In this document: piece after piece, positions 7,636 to 16,656 of the stretch
Layout of the letters: the number at the start of each line of letters is the position of its first letter
Numbering within the stretch: the stretch's first letter is position 1
Assembly: GCF_000685035.1 (NCBI RefSeq)
Contig: NZ_BAYB01000027.1
Coordinates: forward strand, 62,001-126,000
Reading direction: 5' to 3'
Length of the DNA stretch: 64,000 bases
Origin: Paraburkholderia ferrariae NBRC 106233
Lineage (GTDB): Bacteria > Pseudomonadota > Gammaproteobacteria > Burkholderiales > Burkholderiaceae
The notes under the pieces: model-generated
What the model was told of the DNA's origin: nothing
Databases searched by the model: none
The model's input: the letters and a program-made list of their open reading frames with translations, nothing else
Translations under genes and position numbers: made by a program

Positions 7636-8409
7636 ATGACTGCTTCCACGCCTTCGCACACCGCTCCTTGCGCCATCGTCACCGGCCACACCCGCGGCCT
7701 GGGCGCCGCACTAGCCGATCTTCTGCTCGCGCGCGGCATCCGCGTGCTCGGCCTCGGACGGGGCACGAACGAGGCGGCTGGCCGCCGCCACGGCGAGGCG
7801 CTCGTGCAGGCCACGATCGATCTGGCCGATCCCGCCGCGCTCGAACGCTGGCTCGCCACGGACGCGCTGCGCAGCTTCACCGGCGAGGCGCGCTGCGTGC
7901 TGCTCTTCAACAATGCCGGCACGGTCGATCCGATCGCGCCCTGCGGCACCCAGGATGCGGGCGCGATTGCGCGCGCCGTCACGCTCAACGTTGCGGCGCC
8001 GCTGATGCTGGCAAACGCGATTGCCGCTCCCGGAGCGGCGCACCCGGAAGCCGAACGACGCATCGTGCACGTGTCGAGCGGCGCCGCGCGCAACGCCTAT
8101 TCCGGCTGGAGCATTTATTGCGCGACGAAGGCGGCACTCGATCATCACGCGCGCGCCGTGGCGCTCGACGCACCGCACGGTGTGCGTATTTCGAGTGTCG
8201 CGCCGGGCGTGGTCGATACCGGCATGCAGGCAACGATCCGCGCAACGGGTATCGAACAGTTCCCGTTGCGCGAGCGCTTCGAGCAGCTCAAGCAGAACGG
8301 CCAGTTGGCGACACCGGAAGCCGCCGCCCTGCAACTGATCGATTACGCCTTGAGCGATGCGTTCGGCTCGACACCCGCGACGGACGTGCGCGAACTCGCG
8401 AAAGCGTGA
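7636..8409 (+). CDS. Short-chain dehydrogenase/reductase, sepiapterin-reductase-like
   Basis: 257-residue classical-size SDR. The cofactor motif is VTGHTRGLGAALAD, with NNAG in LLFNNAGTVDPIAPCGT. The catalytic Ser is in IVHVSSGAARNAY, and YxxxK is in SIYCATKAALDHHARAV. SSVAPGVVDTGMQ follows. The pattern of a TGHTRGLG start and the GWSIYCATKA active site is typical of the YueD / sepiapterin-reductase-like group, whose substrates are mostly unknown. It is monocistronic and divergent from proQ, with no catabolic neighbours. The substrate cannot be named. Confidence 0.87.
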   Translation: MTASTPSHTAPCAIVTGHTRGLGAALADLLLARGIRVLGLGRGTNEAAGRRHGEALVQATIDLADPAALERWLATDALRSFTGEARCVLLFNNAGTVDPIAPCGTQDAGAIARAVTLNVAAPLMLANAIAAPGAAHPEAERRIVHVSSGAARNAYSGWSIYCATKAALDHHARAVALDAPHGVRISSVAPGVVDTGMQATIRATGIEQFPLRERFEQLKQNGQLATPEAAALQLIDYALSDAFGSTPATDVRELAKA

Positions 8410-8558
8410 TGGGGCTCCCGCAAACGCTCACCTGTGCGTGTGCATAGAGGGCAGGGAAAATCACGCGCAGCCCTTGCTCTCCCGGGAAATAGCGCTGCCT
8501 TGTGCGGATGACGAACACCACTTCCCGCAAACACTCACCTTCGGTGACAAGGCCGTGC

Positions 8559-9650
8559 TCAGGTGAGCGCCACGCGGCGCGGGCGCGGCGTCTTCAGCCA
8601 GCGCGCGCCGCCGGCCAGCGTGAGCAACGCCGCAATGGCCAGCAGATCGCCGGCAAGCCGCGCCGGAAAGTACGTAGTCAGATGCAAGGCGCGCAACAGG
8701 GTATCGACCACGTTCGACGCCACGGCGCCACCCACGAAGCAGACGAGCGCCTGTTGCCCGATCGTCACCATGCCGGGCAGGCGTTCAGCGAGCCGCCCCA
8801 CCCAGCCGAGCCGCACCGCCTGCGCGACGAGCCACGCAATGGCGCCGAAGCTCACGATGCGCAGGCTGGCGAGATTCTGCTTCATGTAGCCCGGCTGCGG
8901 TTCGACCTCCACCCACAGGCGGATGATGGCGAACCCGACGACAACGGCAAGCGCCACGATCGTGATCGCGCGCCCGGCGGGCGACACCTGGAACGCGTGC
9001 GACACGGGGTACAGTCGGCATAGCAGTCCGAGTATGAACATGGCCTGCCACGCGAACGGATTGAACGGCCAGATCGCGCCAGGCGCCGCCGGCAGATAGC
9101 GCACGAGCCAGCACGACGCCAACCAGATGCCGAAGCTGCCCATGAGCGCGAGGTCCGGCGAGCGGCGCGCCACCGGCATGACGAACGGGAGAGCCAGCAC
9201 GAGCGCGACATACATCGGCAGCACGCCGGCAAGATAGGGCTGATCGCGGAACAGCGCGACATTCGCGAGCATCGTGAACGGATGCGCAATAAAGCGCGCG
9301 ATGCCCGAATCGGTGACGAGCGGCGAGTCCACGCGCAGCAGCATGGCGGCCGCGCCCGAAAGCAGCATCAGCGCGGCGGTGCAGAGATAGGCCGCATAGA
9401 TCTCGCGGCCGCGCCGCCAGAAACGCCGGTTCGCGGCGTCGGTGCCTCTGCGCGCGGCGAGCGCGAGCCAGCTTGCCGCGCAGACATAGCCGCTCACGAA
9501 TACGAAGACCTCCGCCGAATCGCAAAAGGCGAAGTTGTGGAGCATGGCGTGAGAGAGCACGCTCGACGGAATGTGATCGAGTGCGATGGCGATCAACGCG
9601 TATCCTCGCAAAAAGTCGATTTCGATCGATCGCTTCGCAGTCTGACTCAT
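8559..9650 (-). CDS. OpgC-family membrane protein
   Basis: About 363 residues with roughly ten hydrophobic segments. The opening EIDFLRGYALIAIALDHIPS and then CDSAEVFVFVSGYVCA are typical of the OpgC family (acyltransferase-3-like fold). Founding OpgC adds succinyl groups to osmoregulated periplasmic glucans. Here no glucan synthase gene is adjacent, so the acceptor is unknown. A GGAG nine bases upstream supports the ATG at 9650; the in-frame ATG five codons earlier lacks one. Gene end and family are clear, but the specific function is not. Confidence 0.85.
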   Translation of the reverse strand: MSQTAKRSIEIDFLRGYALIAIALDHIPSSVLSHAMLHNFAFCDSAEVFVFVSGYVCAASWLALAARRGTDAANRRFWRRGREIYAAYLCTAALMLLSGAAAMLLRVDSPLVTDSGIARFIAHPFTMLANVALFRDQPYLAGVLPMYVALVLALPFVMPVARRSPDLALMGSFGIWLASCWLVRYLPAAPGAIWPFNPFAWQAMFILGLLCRLYPVSHAFQVSPAGRAITIVALAVVVGFAIIRLWVEVEPQPGYMKQNLASLRIVSFGAIAWLVAQAVRLGWVGRLAERLPGMVTIGQQALVCFVGGAVASNVVDTLLRALHLTTYFPARLAGDLLAIAALLTLAGGARWLKTPRPRRVALT

Positions 9651-9665
9651 CAATCGCAGCTCCAT

Positions 9666-10330
9666 TCAGGTCGAAAATTCTGGTTGAACACAGGAAACAG
9701 GCGCGCATGCGTAGCGCGTTTCGATTCGCCACGCATGAAAATAATCTTGTAAGGATGACTGATCAATAGCGCCGCCCTTTCCACTCGCCTACGACGGTCT
9801 TTCCCACTATTTCGGCGTGAAAGGACTGCGTAATCGCACAGTGGGCATACAGTGGGCAGCGCAGAGATTCGAGCGCTCTGCAATGCGACTTTAATGCCAG
9901 AAAAACGGCATGGGGGGCGTTCGTAACGACCAGTAGCAATTCTCTGCTGCGCAATGGCGCGCATCCTCTCCTGCCTCGTTGCGATCGACGCTGCGCAGAT
10001 CGAGACGCCATGCGGCTTTCGAGCCTGGGCCCGAGCGTCGCCCCGATAATCGCATCGCGAACAGCACCATTTCATTCCTGCCGAAGACGCGCACGCGCCG
10101 CTCCCGCACGCGGGCGAGTTCGGTGCGCGTCGCACACAACAAGCGCTGCCCGCACGTTCGTGGTGCCAGACCCTCAAACCAACGCGCGCCCGCAACATCA
10201 AGGCATTCGTAATCTCGCATGGAATCGGCGCAGCGCTCATGGGTGGGTTGACGCCAATGCGCGCGGCAGGTTCCGGCGATTTGTACACTTCTACCTCAAT
10301 GGCCGATCCGCTCACGCCTCGCCAATTTAC
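9666..10330. other. Long intergenic region without a supportable gene
   Basis: About 660 bases upstream of the anthranilate operon. Open frames on both strands give Arg/Pro-rich translations typical of shadow reading, with no family I recognise. The last 60 bases become AT-rich toward the promoter. It may hold regulatory sites or a decayed gene. Confidence 0.45.
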
Positions 10331-10359
10331 TTGACATATAAAATATTTAAACCTACATT
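10331..10359 (+). promoter_or_regulatory. Sigma-70 promoter of the anthranilate operon
   Basis: TTGACA (10331-10336), a 17-base spacer and TACATT (10354-10359) lie in a strongly AT-rich island. The 8-bp palindrome AAATATTT sits in the spacer and could be part of a repressor site for the operon's own MarR protein. AAGGAG follows at 10375, five bases before the first ATG. Confidence 0.65.
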
Positions 10360-10385
10360 GATTGGCAGATACACAAGGAGCGAGC

Positions 10386-12770
10386 ATGCGCATCGTTTGC
10401 ATCGGTGGCGGCCCCGCGGGCCTGTACTTCGGCCTGTTGATGAAGCGGCGCCACCCGGACTACGAGATCACCGTGATCGAGCGGAACCGGCCATACGACA
10501 CGTTTGGCTGGGGGGTGGTGTTTTCGGACCAGACGCTCGGCAATCTGCGCGCGGCCGACCCGGAAAGCGCGGCGGAGATACTCGACGCGTTCAACCATTG
10601 GGACGACATCGAGATCCACTTCGGCGGCCGCGCGATCCGTTCGTCGGGGCACGGCTTCTGCGGCATCGGCCGCAAGCGCCTCCTCAATATCCTGCAGGCG
10701 CGCTGCGAAGCGCTCGGCGTCAAGCTCGTGTTCGAAACGCAGAGCACCGACGACGACATCGGCGAAGCCGACCTGATCATCGCGAGCGACGGCCTGAACA
10801 GCGCCACGCGCCAGAAGTACGCGGCCACCTATCAGCCCGACATCGACCTGCGCGACTGCCGCTTCGTGTGGCTCGGCACGTCGAAGCTCTTCGATGCGTT
10901 CACGTTCGCGTTCGAGAAAACCGAATGGGGCTGGTTCCAGGCGCACGCGTACCGCTTCGACGAAAACACCTCCACATTCATCGTGGAAACCCCCGAGCAC
11001 GTCTGGCGTGCCGCGGGGCTCGACACGATGAGCAAGGAGGACAGCATCGCCTTCTGCGAAAAGCTCTTCGCACGCTATCTGGACGGCCATGCGCTGCGCT
11101 CGAATGCCTCGCATCAGCGCGGCTCCTCGCAATGGATCCGCTTCCCGCGTGTCGTGAACCGCGAGTGGGTGCACTGGAAACACGGCGCGAACGGACATCA
11201 GACGCCTGTCGTGCTGATGGGCGACGCGGCGCATACGGCCCACTTCTCGATTGGCTCCGGCACCAAGCTCGCGCTCGAAGATGCGATCGAACTCGCCAAC
11301 AGCATGGAAGCGCATCCCGGCGATCTACGCGCCGCGCTCGCGCACTATACGAGCGTGCGCAGCGTCGATGTGCTGCGCATCCAGAATGCCGCGCGCAATT
11401 CGACCGAGTGGTTCGAGCACGTGGACCGCTACGCTCACTTCGAGCCCGAACAGTTCGCCTACTCGCTGCTCACGCGTTCGCAGCGTATTTCGCATGAGAA
11501 CCTGCGCGAGCGCGACGCCGCCTACCTCGCGGGCTTCGAATCGTGGCTGGCGGCGCGCGCGGGCATGGGTACGGGCATAGGTGCAAGCGCAAGCGGGCGC
11601 ACCGTGCCGCCGATGTTTACGCCTTACAGGGTGCGCGGCGTCACGCTGAAGAACCGCATCGTGGTCTCGCCGATGGCGCAGTACTCGGCGCACGACGGCG
11701 TGGCCGGCGATTACCATCTCATGCACCTGGGCGCGCGCGCAATGGGCGGCGCGGGCCTCGTGATGACCGAAATGACCTGCGTGTCGCCCGAAGCGCGCAT
11801 CACGCCGGGCTGCCCGGGTCTCTACAACGAAGCCCAGCGCGATGCATGGCGGCGCATCGTCGATCTCGTGCACGCGCAGAGCGACGCGAAAATCGGCATC
11901 CAGCTCGGCCACTCGGGCGCCAAGGGTTCGACGCGCGTGGCGTGGGAAGGCATCGACCAGCCGCTCGCGGACGGCAACTGGCCGCTCGTTTCCGCGTCGC
12001 CGCAGCAGTATCTGCGCGGCGTGAGCCAATGGTCGCATGAAGCCAGCTTCGAGGAATTGCAGGAGATCAAGGCGCAATTCGTGCGCTCGACGCGCATGGC
12101 CGCCGAGGCGGGCTTCGACTGGCTCGAACTGCACTGCGCGCACGGCTATCTGCTTTCGAGCTTTCTCTCGCCGCTCACCAACCAGCGCAGCGACGCCTAT
12201 GGCGGATCGCTCGAGAACCGCCTGCGCTACCCGCTGGAAGTGTTTGCCGCGATCCGCGCGGTGTGGCCCGAAGACAAGCCGATTTCGGTGCGTATCTCGG
12301 CGCATGACTGGGTGGAAGGCGGCAACACGCCCGACGACGCCGTGGAGATCGCTCGCGCCTTCAAGGCAGCCGGCGCCGACATGATCGACGTTTCGTCGGG
12401 CCAGGTGAGCAAGGAAGAGCGCCCCGTGTATGGCCGCATGTTCCAGACGCCGTTCGCCGATCGCGTGCGCAACGAAGCGGGCATTCCCACCATCGCCGTG
12501 GGCGCGATCTCCGAAGCGGACCACGCGAACGGCATCATCGCGGCAGGCCGCGCCGATCTGTGCGCCGTGGCGCGGCCCCATCTCGCGAACCCTTCGTGGA
12601 CGCTCACGGAAGCCGCGAAGATCGGCTACTTCGACGTGATGTGGCCGCGCCAGTACACCGCCGCCAAGACGCAGCTCGAACGCAACATCGAACGCGAGCG
12701 CGCAGCCGCCGCGGCCAGCGCGGGCCTCTCGCCGCTCGAACGCGCGCAACGCGCGGAAGGAACCGTGTGA
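10386..12770 (+). CDS. abmA: 2-aminobenzoyl-CoA (anthraniloyl-CoA) monooxygenase/reductase, bifunctional
   Basis: 794-residue two-domain flavoenzyme. Residues 1-385 form a class A FAD monooxygenase with the dinucleotide motif IVCIGGGPAGLYFGLL, FGWGVVFSD, a DG motif in IIASDGLNSATR, and LMGDAAHTAHFSIGSGTKLA. Residues 400-780 form an old-yellow-enzyme FMN reductase with TPYRVRGVTLKNRIVVSPM, QLGHSGAKG, DWLELHCAHGYLLSSFLSPL, NQRSDAYGGSLENR and a C-terminal IAAGRADLCAVARPHL. This fusion is the hallmark of 2-aminobenzoyl-CoA monooxygenase/reductase (Azoarcus evansii type). That enzyme hydroxylates C5 and reduces the ring to 2-amino-5-oxocyclohex-1-ene-1-carboxyl-CoA. Salicylyl-CoA 5-hydroxylase has only the first domain. 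It heads an operon that ends with the matching CoA ligase. Confidence 0.93.
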   Translation: MRIVCIGGGPAGLYFGLLMKRRHPDYEITVIERNRPYDTFGWGVVFSDQTLGNLRAADPESAAEILDAFNHWDDIEIHFGGRAIRSSGHGFCGIGRKRLLNILQARCEALGVKLVFETQSTDDDIGEADLIIASDGLNSATRQKYAATYQPDIDLRDCRFVWLGTSKLFDAFTFAFEKTEWGWFQAHAYRFDENTSTFIVETPEHVWRAAGLDTMSKEDSIAFCEKLFARYLDGHALRSNASHQRGSSQWIRFPRVVNREWVHWKHGANGHQTPVVLMGDAAHTAHFSIGSGTKLALEDAIELANSMEAHPGDLRAALAHYTSVRSVDVLRIQNAARNSTEWFEHVDRYAHFEPEQFAYSLLTRSQRISHENLRERDAAYLAGFESWLAARAGMGTGIGASASGRTVPPMFTPYRVRGVTLKNRIVVSPMAQYSAHDGVAGDYHLMHLGARAMGGAGLVMTEMTCVSPEARITPGCPGLYNEAQRDAWRRIVDLVHAQSDAKIGIQLGHSGAKGSTRVAWEGIDQPLADGNWPLVSASPQQYLRGVSQWSHEASFEELQEIKAQFVRSTRMAAEAGFDWLELHCAHGYLLSSFLSPLTNQRSDAYGGSLENRLRYPLEVFAAIRAVWPEDKPISVRISAHDWVEGGNTPDDAVEIARAFKAAGADMIDVSSGQVSKEERPVYGRMFQTPFADRVRNEAGIPTIAVGAISEADHANGIIAAGRADLCAVARPHLANPSWTLTEAAKIGYFDVMWPRQYTAAKTQLERNIERERAAAAASAGLSPLERAQRAEGTV

Positions 12771-13552
12771 TGAGCGCATCCACCACCCTTGCTGGGCTTC
12801 ATGCCGTCGTCACCGGCGGCGGCAGCGGCATCGGCGCGGCCACGGCGGCCACGCTGCTGCGCGCCGGGGCGCGCGTCACGCTGATGGGCCGCGATGCCGC
12901 GCGCCTGGAAACGCAGCGCGCAGCGCTGGCCGGCGGCGAAAACATCGCGTGCGCGAGCGTGGACGTGACCGGCGAAGGTGCCGTCGAAGCCGCGTTCGCG
13001 CAGGCCGTCGAGCGCTTCGGCGCTGTCGATATTCTCGTCAACAACGCGGGCCAGGCGCAGGCCGCGCCCTTCGCGCAAACCGATCTCGCGCTCTGGCGGC
13101 GCATGCTCGACGTCAACCTCACGGGCGCGTTCCTCTGCACGCGCGCCGTGCTGCCGGGCATGCTCGCGCGCAAGAGCGGCCGCGTGGTCAACGTCGCGAG
13201 CACCGCGGGCCAGGTGGGCTATCCGTATGTGGCCGCCTATTGCGCCTCGAAGCACGGCGTGATCGGCATGACGCGCGCCCTCGCACTCGAAGTCGCGACC
13301 CAGGGCGTGACCGTCAACGCAGTCTGCCCGGGCTATACGGAAACCGAGCTCCTGCAGGCGTCGATCGAACAAATCACGCGCAAGACTTCGCGCAGCGCGG
13401 AAGAGGCGCGCAAGATCCTCGTGCGCCACAACCCGCAGCAACGCTTCGTCACGCCCAATGAAGTCGCCAACGCCGTGCTGTGGCTCTGCGCGCCCGGTTC
13501 CGCCTCGATCACCGGGCAGTCCATTTCCGTTTCCGGTGGAGAAATCACATGA
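12770..13552 (+). CDS. SDR, probable 3-hydroxyacyl-CoA dehydrogenase of the anthranilate pathway
   Basis: 260-residue classical SDR. The cofactor motif is VTGGGSGIGAATA, with NNAG in ILVNNAGQAQAAPF, the catalytic Ser in VVNVASTAGQVGYPY, and YxxxK in AAYCASKHGVIGMTRAL, followed by VTVNAVCPGYTETEL. The start overlaps the previous stop by one base (TGATG), and the end overlaps the MarR start by four (ATGA), so the genes are tightly coupled. In the CoA-dependent anthranilate route the ring product is degraded by beta-oxidation-like steps. An SDR at this place is the expected hydroxyacyl-CoA dehydrogenase. The exact substrate is inferred from context only. Confidence 0.88.
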   Translation: MSASTTLAGLHAVVTGGGSGIGAATAATLLRAGARVTLMGRDAARLETQRAALAGGENIACASVDVTGEGAVEAAFAQAVERFGAVDILVNNAGQAQAAPFAQTDLALWRRMLDVNLTGAFLCTRAVLPGMLARKSGRVVNVASTAGQVGYPYVAAYCASKHGVIGMTRALALEVATQGVTVNAVCPGYTETELLQASIEQITRKTSRSAEEARKILVRHNPQQRFVTPNEVANAVLWLCAPGSASITGQSISVSGGEIT

Positions 13553-14103
13553 CCTCGCCTGTGTCCTCACGCAAGACCGCCGCTGCGAAGAACCCGCGCA
13601 AGGGTGTCGCGAAGCCTGCCGAGAACGTCTTCGATATGGAAATGAGCACCGGCGCGGATAGCCATATGGGCCTGCGTCTGTGGCTGCGCCTGCTCACCAC
13701 CACCAACCTCGTGCAGGCCGAATTGCGCCGCCGCCTGCGGGTGGAATTCGACACCACGCTGCCTCGCTTCGACCTCATGGCGCAGCTCGAACGCCATCCC
13801 GAAGGACTGCGTATGACCGAGCTCTCGCGCCGCATGATGGTCACGGGCGGCAACGTGACCGGCATCACCGATCAACTGGAGAAAGAGGGCCTCGTGGTGC
13901 GCGATGCCGACCCGGACGACCGCCGCTCGATTGCCGTGCGCCTCACGCCCGAGGGTCGCGCGCTCTTCGACCGCATGGCGGTCGCGCACGAGCAATGGGT
14001 GGTGGAAATGCTGGGCGGCCTCTCGCTCGACGAAAAATCGAAGATGCACGAGCGCCTCGGCAAGCTCAAGCAACATCTGCGCGACAGCCTTCAAGGAGAC
14101 TAA
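13549..14103 (+). CDS. MarR-family transcriptional regulator of the anthranilate operon
   Basis: 184-residue MarR protein. A 35-residue basic/Ala-rich leader precedes the winged helix. Key stretches are RLWLRLLTTTNLVQAELRRR, LPRFDLMAQLERHPEGLRMT, LSRRMMVTGGNVTGITDQLE, and the wing VVRDADPDDRRSIAVRLTPE. The gene sits inside the catabolic operon, not divergent from it, so its level follows expression of the pathway. MarR regulators of aryl-CoA pathways usually respond to the aryl-CoA thioester. Anthraniloyl-CoA is the obvious candidate inducer (inference). The start was chosen from the ATGA overlap with the SDR. Confidence 0.9.
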   Translation: MTSPVSSRKTAAAKNPRKGVAKPAENVFDMEMSTGADSHMGLRLWLRLLTTTNLVQAELRRRLRVEFDTTLPRFDLMAQLERHPEGLRMTELSRRMMVTGGNVTGITDQLEKEGLVVRDADPDDRRSIAVRLTPEGRALFDRMAVAHEQWVVEMLGGLSLDEKSKMHERLGKLKQHLRDSLQGD

Positions 14104-14104
14104 C

Positions 14105-14959
14105 TTGACCACCCGCTCCCACGCCGACGCGCTCTTCGCCGGCAACCGCGTCGCGCTCGCTGACTATCGCGCGCAACACTTCGGCTGGTCCGTCGCAGGC
14201 CGCGTCGCGACCATTACGCTGAATCGCCCCGAGCGCAAGAACCCGCTCACGTTCGAGTCGTATGCGGAACTGCGCGACCTGTTTCGCCAGCTTGCCTACG
14301 CAACGGACATCAAGACCATCGTGCTGCATGGCGCGGGTGGAAACTTCTGCTCCGGCGGCGACGTGCACGACATCATCGCGCCGCTCGTCGATCTGCCCAT
14401 GCCCGAACTGCTGATGTTCACGCGCATGACCGGCGATCTCGTCAAGGCCATGCGCCACTGCCCGCAGCCCATCGTCGCGGCCGTGGACGGCGTGTGCGCG
14501 GGCGCGGGCGCCATTCTCGCGATGGCCTCCGACATGCGCTACGGCACGGCACGCAGCAAGCTCGCGTTCCTCTTCACGCGCGTGGGCCTCGCCGGTTGCG
14601 ACATGGGTGCCTGCGCGATCCTGCCGCGCATCATCGGCCAGGGGCGCGCCGCCGAACTGCTCTATACGGGCCGCTCGGCCAGCGGCGAAGAAGGTCATGC
14701 CTGGGGCTTCTACAACCGCCTGTGCGAGCCCGACACGCTGCTCGCCGACGCGCAGCAACTGGCCGCCGATCTCGCCGCGGGCCCCACCTTCGCGCACGGC
14801 ATCACGAAGACGATGCTGCAGCAGGAATGGAGCATGAGCATCGACGAAGCGATCGAGTCCGAAGCGCAGGCCCAGGCAATCTGCATGGCCACGCGCGATT
14901 TCGGCCGCGCCTATACCGCATTCGCGGCGAAGACCCGACCTGTATTCGAAGGAGACTGA
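14105..14959 (+). CDS. Enoyl-CoA hydratase/isomerase-family protein, TTG start
   Basis: 284-residue crotonase-fold protein. The oxyanion-hole motif is LHGAGGNFCSGGDVHDI, and the second motif is DGVCAGAGAILAMASDMRYG. FTRVGLAGCDMGACAILPRI follows. The Glu present in the GGGCELAM motif of classical hydratases is replaced (GAGAILAM). The chemistry may therefore differ from simple hydration, for instance ring opening or isomerisation. AAGGAG precedes a TTG codon by seven bases, and the next in-frame ATG is far inside the domain, so TTG is taken as start. The position between MarR and the dehydrogenase suggests a step in the beta-oxidation-like breakdown of the reduced aminocyclohexene-CoA intermediate. 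Confidence 0.87.
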   Translation: MTTRSHADALFAGNRVALADYRAQHFGWSVAGRVATITLNRPERKNPLTFESYAELRDLFRQLAYATDIKTIVLHGAGGNFCSGGDVHDIIAPLVDLPMPELLMFTRMTGDLVKAMRHCPQPIVAAVDGVCAGAGAILAMASDMRYGTARSKLAFLFTRVGLAGCDMGACAILPRIIGQGRAAELLYTGRSASGEEGHAWGFYNRLCEPDTLLADAQQLAADLAAGPTFAHGITKTMLQQEWSMSIDEAIESEAQAQAICMATRDFGRAYTAFAAKTRPVFEGD

Positions 14960-14963
14960 CCCG

Positions 14964-16148
14964 ATGGCATCCGCCGAAATCAACCCGCACGACGCCATCG
15001 CCTGGCCGTTCTTCGAAGACCGCCACCGTGCGCTCGCCGCCGGCATCGAAGCCTGGGCGCGCGAACATCTTGCCCACGTGCCGCACGACGATATCGACGC
15101 CGCCTGCCGCGCGCTCGTGCGCAAACTGGGCGAAGCGGGCTGGCTGCGCTACGGCGTGGGCGGCACCGCGTATGGCGGTCACGGCGACACGATCGATACG
15201 CGCGCCGTGTGCCTGCTGCGCGAAACGCTCGCGAAGCATTCGGGCCTCGCGGACTTCGCGCTCGCGATGCAGGGCCTCGGCTCGGGCGCCATCTCGCTCG
15301 CCGGCACCGACGCGCAAAAATCGCACTATCTGCCGCGCGTGGCACGCGGCGAGGCACTGGCCGCCTTCGCGCTCTCCGAGCCCGACGCCGGATCGGATGT
15401 CGCGGCGATGGCGCTCGCGGCCCGTGCGGAGGGCGACGACTACGTGCTCGACGGCGAAAAGACCTGGATCTCGAACGGCGGTATCGCGGACTTCTACGTG
15501 GTGTTCGCGCGCACCGGCGAAGCACCGGGTGCGCGCGGCATCAGCGCCTTCGTGGTCGATGCCGATACGCCGGGGCTCGAAATCGCCGAGCGCATCGACG
15601 TGATCGCACCGCACCCGCTCGCACGCCTGCGTTTTGCGGGCGCGCGCGTGAAGCGCAGCCAGATGCTGGGCGTGCCGGGCGAAGGCTTCAAGATTGCCAT
15701 GCGCACGCTCGACATCTTCCGCACGTCGGTCGCGGCGGCGTCGCTCGGCTTTGCGCGGCGCGCGCTCGCCGAAGGGCTCGCACGCGCCGCATCGCGCAAG
15801 ATGTTCGGCCACACGCTCGGCGATTTTCAGTTGACCCAGGCAAAGCTCGCTCAGATGGCGCTCACGATCGACAGCAGCGCCCTGCTCGTCTACCGCGCCG
15901 CCTGGCTGCGCGACCAGGGCGAAAGCGTCACGCGCGAGGCTGCGATGGCCAAGTGGCACGCGAGCGAAGGCGCCCAGCAGGTGATCGACGCCGCCGTGCA
16001 ACTGTGGGGCGGCATGGGCGTGCAAAGCGGCACGGCCGTGGAGATGCTCTATCGCGAGATCCGCGCGCTACGCATCTACGAAGGCGCGACGGAAGTGCAG
16101 CAACTGATTGTCGGCCGCGATCTGCTCAAAGCCCACGCCGGCGCCTGA
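14964..16148 (+). CDS. Acyl-CoA dehydrogenase of the anthranilate pathway
   Basis: 394-residue acyl-CoA dehydrogenase of normal length. Visible motifs are GTDAQKSHYLPRVARGEALA, AFALSEPDAGSDVAAMALAA, EKTWISNGGIADFYVVFART, ASRKMFGHTLGDFQLTQAKL and YREIRALRIYEGATEVQQLI, with the usual C-terminal GGMGVQSGTAVEMLYREIR flavin-site helix. It follows the hydratase by four bases. FAD-dependent oxidation of an alicyclic CoA thioester would fit the pathway after reduction of the ring. No sign of truncation, in contrast to the dehydrogenase at 138-1313. Confidence 0.9.
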   Translation: MASAEINPHDAIAWPFFEDRHRALAAGIEAWAREHLAHVPHDDIDAACRALVRKLGEAGWLRYGVGGTAYGGHGDTIDTRAVCLLRETLAKHSGLADFALAMQGLGSGAISLAGTDAQKSHYLPRVARGEALAAFALSEPDAGSDVAAMALAARAEGDDYVLDGEKTWISNGGIADFYVVFARTGEAPGARGISAFVVDADTPGLEIAERIDVIAPHPLARLRFAGARVKRSQMLGVPGEGFKIAMRTLDIFRTSVAAASLGFARRALAEGLARAASRKMFGHTLGDFQLTQAKLAQMALTIDSSALLVYRAAWLRDQGESVTREAAMAKWHASEGAQQVIDAAVQLWGGMGVQSGTAVEMLYREIRALRIYEGATEVQQLIVGRDLLKAHAGA

Positions 16149-16188
16149 GCGCGCTCGTGTCAACGACACTCACCGAATCGGACGACTT

Positions 16189-16596
16189 ATGAAACAAGCT
16201 CTTCTTCCCGCCGGCTGGGTCAAGCCGCGCGGCTATGCGAACGGCGTCGCCGCGCGCGGCACGCAGGTCTATATCGCCGGCCAGATCGGCTGGGACGAGA
16301 ATGCCCGCTTCACGAGCCGCGAATTCGGCGCGCAAGCCGTGCAGGCGCTGCGCAACATCGTCGCGGTGCTGGAAGCGGCCGGCGGCAAGCCGGAGCATCT
16401 CGTGCGCCTCACGTGGTACGTCACCGACAAGCGCGAATATCTCGCCTCGCTCAAGGAGATCGGCGCGGCGTTTCGCGAGCTGATCGGAAACTACGACATC
16501 GCCATGAGCGCGGTGCAGGTGGTCGCGCTCGTGGAGGACGACGCGAAGGTCGAGATCGAAGCCACCGCCGTGATCCCGGACGACGTGCGCGCCTGA
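16189..16596 (+). CDS. RidA/YjgF-family protein lacking the usual catalytic arginine
   Basis: 135-residue RidA-fold protein that normally forms trimers. Signatures are GYANGVAARGTQVYIAGQIG, AVQALRNIVAVLEAAGGKPE and VEIEATAVIPDD. In canonical RidA a conserved Arg (ARSxV) binds the carboxylate and helps hydrolyse enamine/imine substrates. Here the segment reads AMSAVQVVAL, so the Arg position is Met. It probably belongs to a Rid subgroup with altered chemistry. The neighbouring monooxygenase/reductase produces an enamine-type intermediate, so a role in its deamination or hydrolysis is attractive but unproven. The start is the ATG opening on MKQALLPAGW. Confidence 0.9.
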   Translation: MKQALLPAGWVKPRGYANGVAARGTQVYIAGQIGWDENARFTSREFGAQAVQALRNIVAVLEAAGGKPEHLVRLTWYVTDKREYLASLKEIGAAFRELIGNYDIAMSAVQVVALVEDDAKVEIEATAVIPDDVRA

Positions 16597-16656
16597 GCGC
16601 AAGAGAAGTGCTTCGAGGCTGCAACGGACAGTACGAAAACATCAGTTGGAGACGTC

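Noticed and set aside
9763..10402. Open frames in the spacer before the anthranilate operon
   Set aside because: No recognisable protein on either strand and no ribosome sites.
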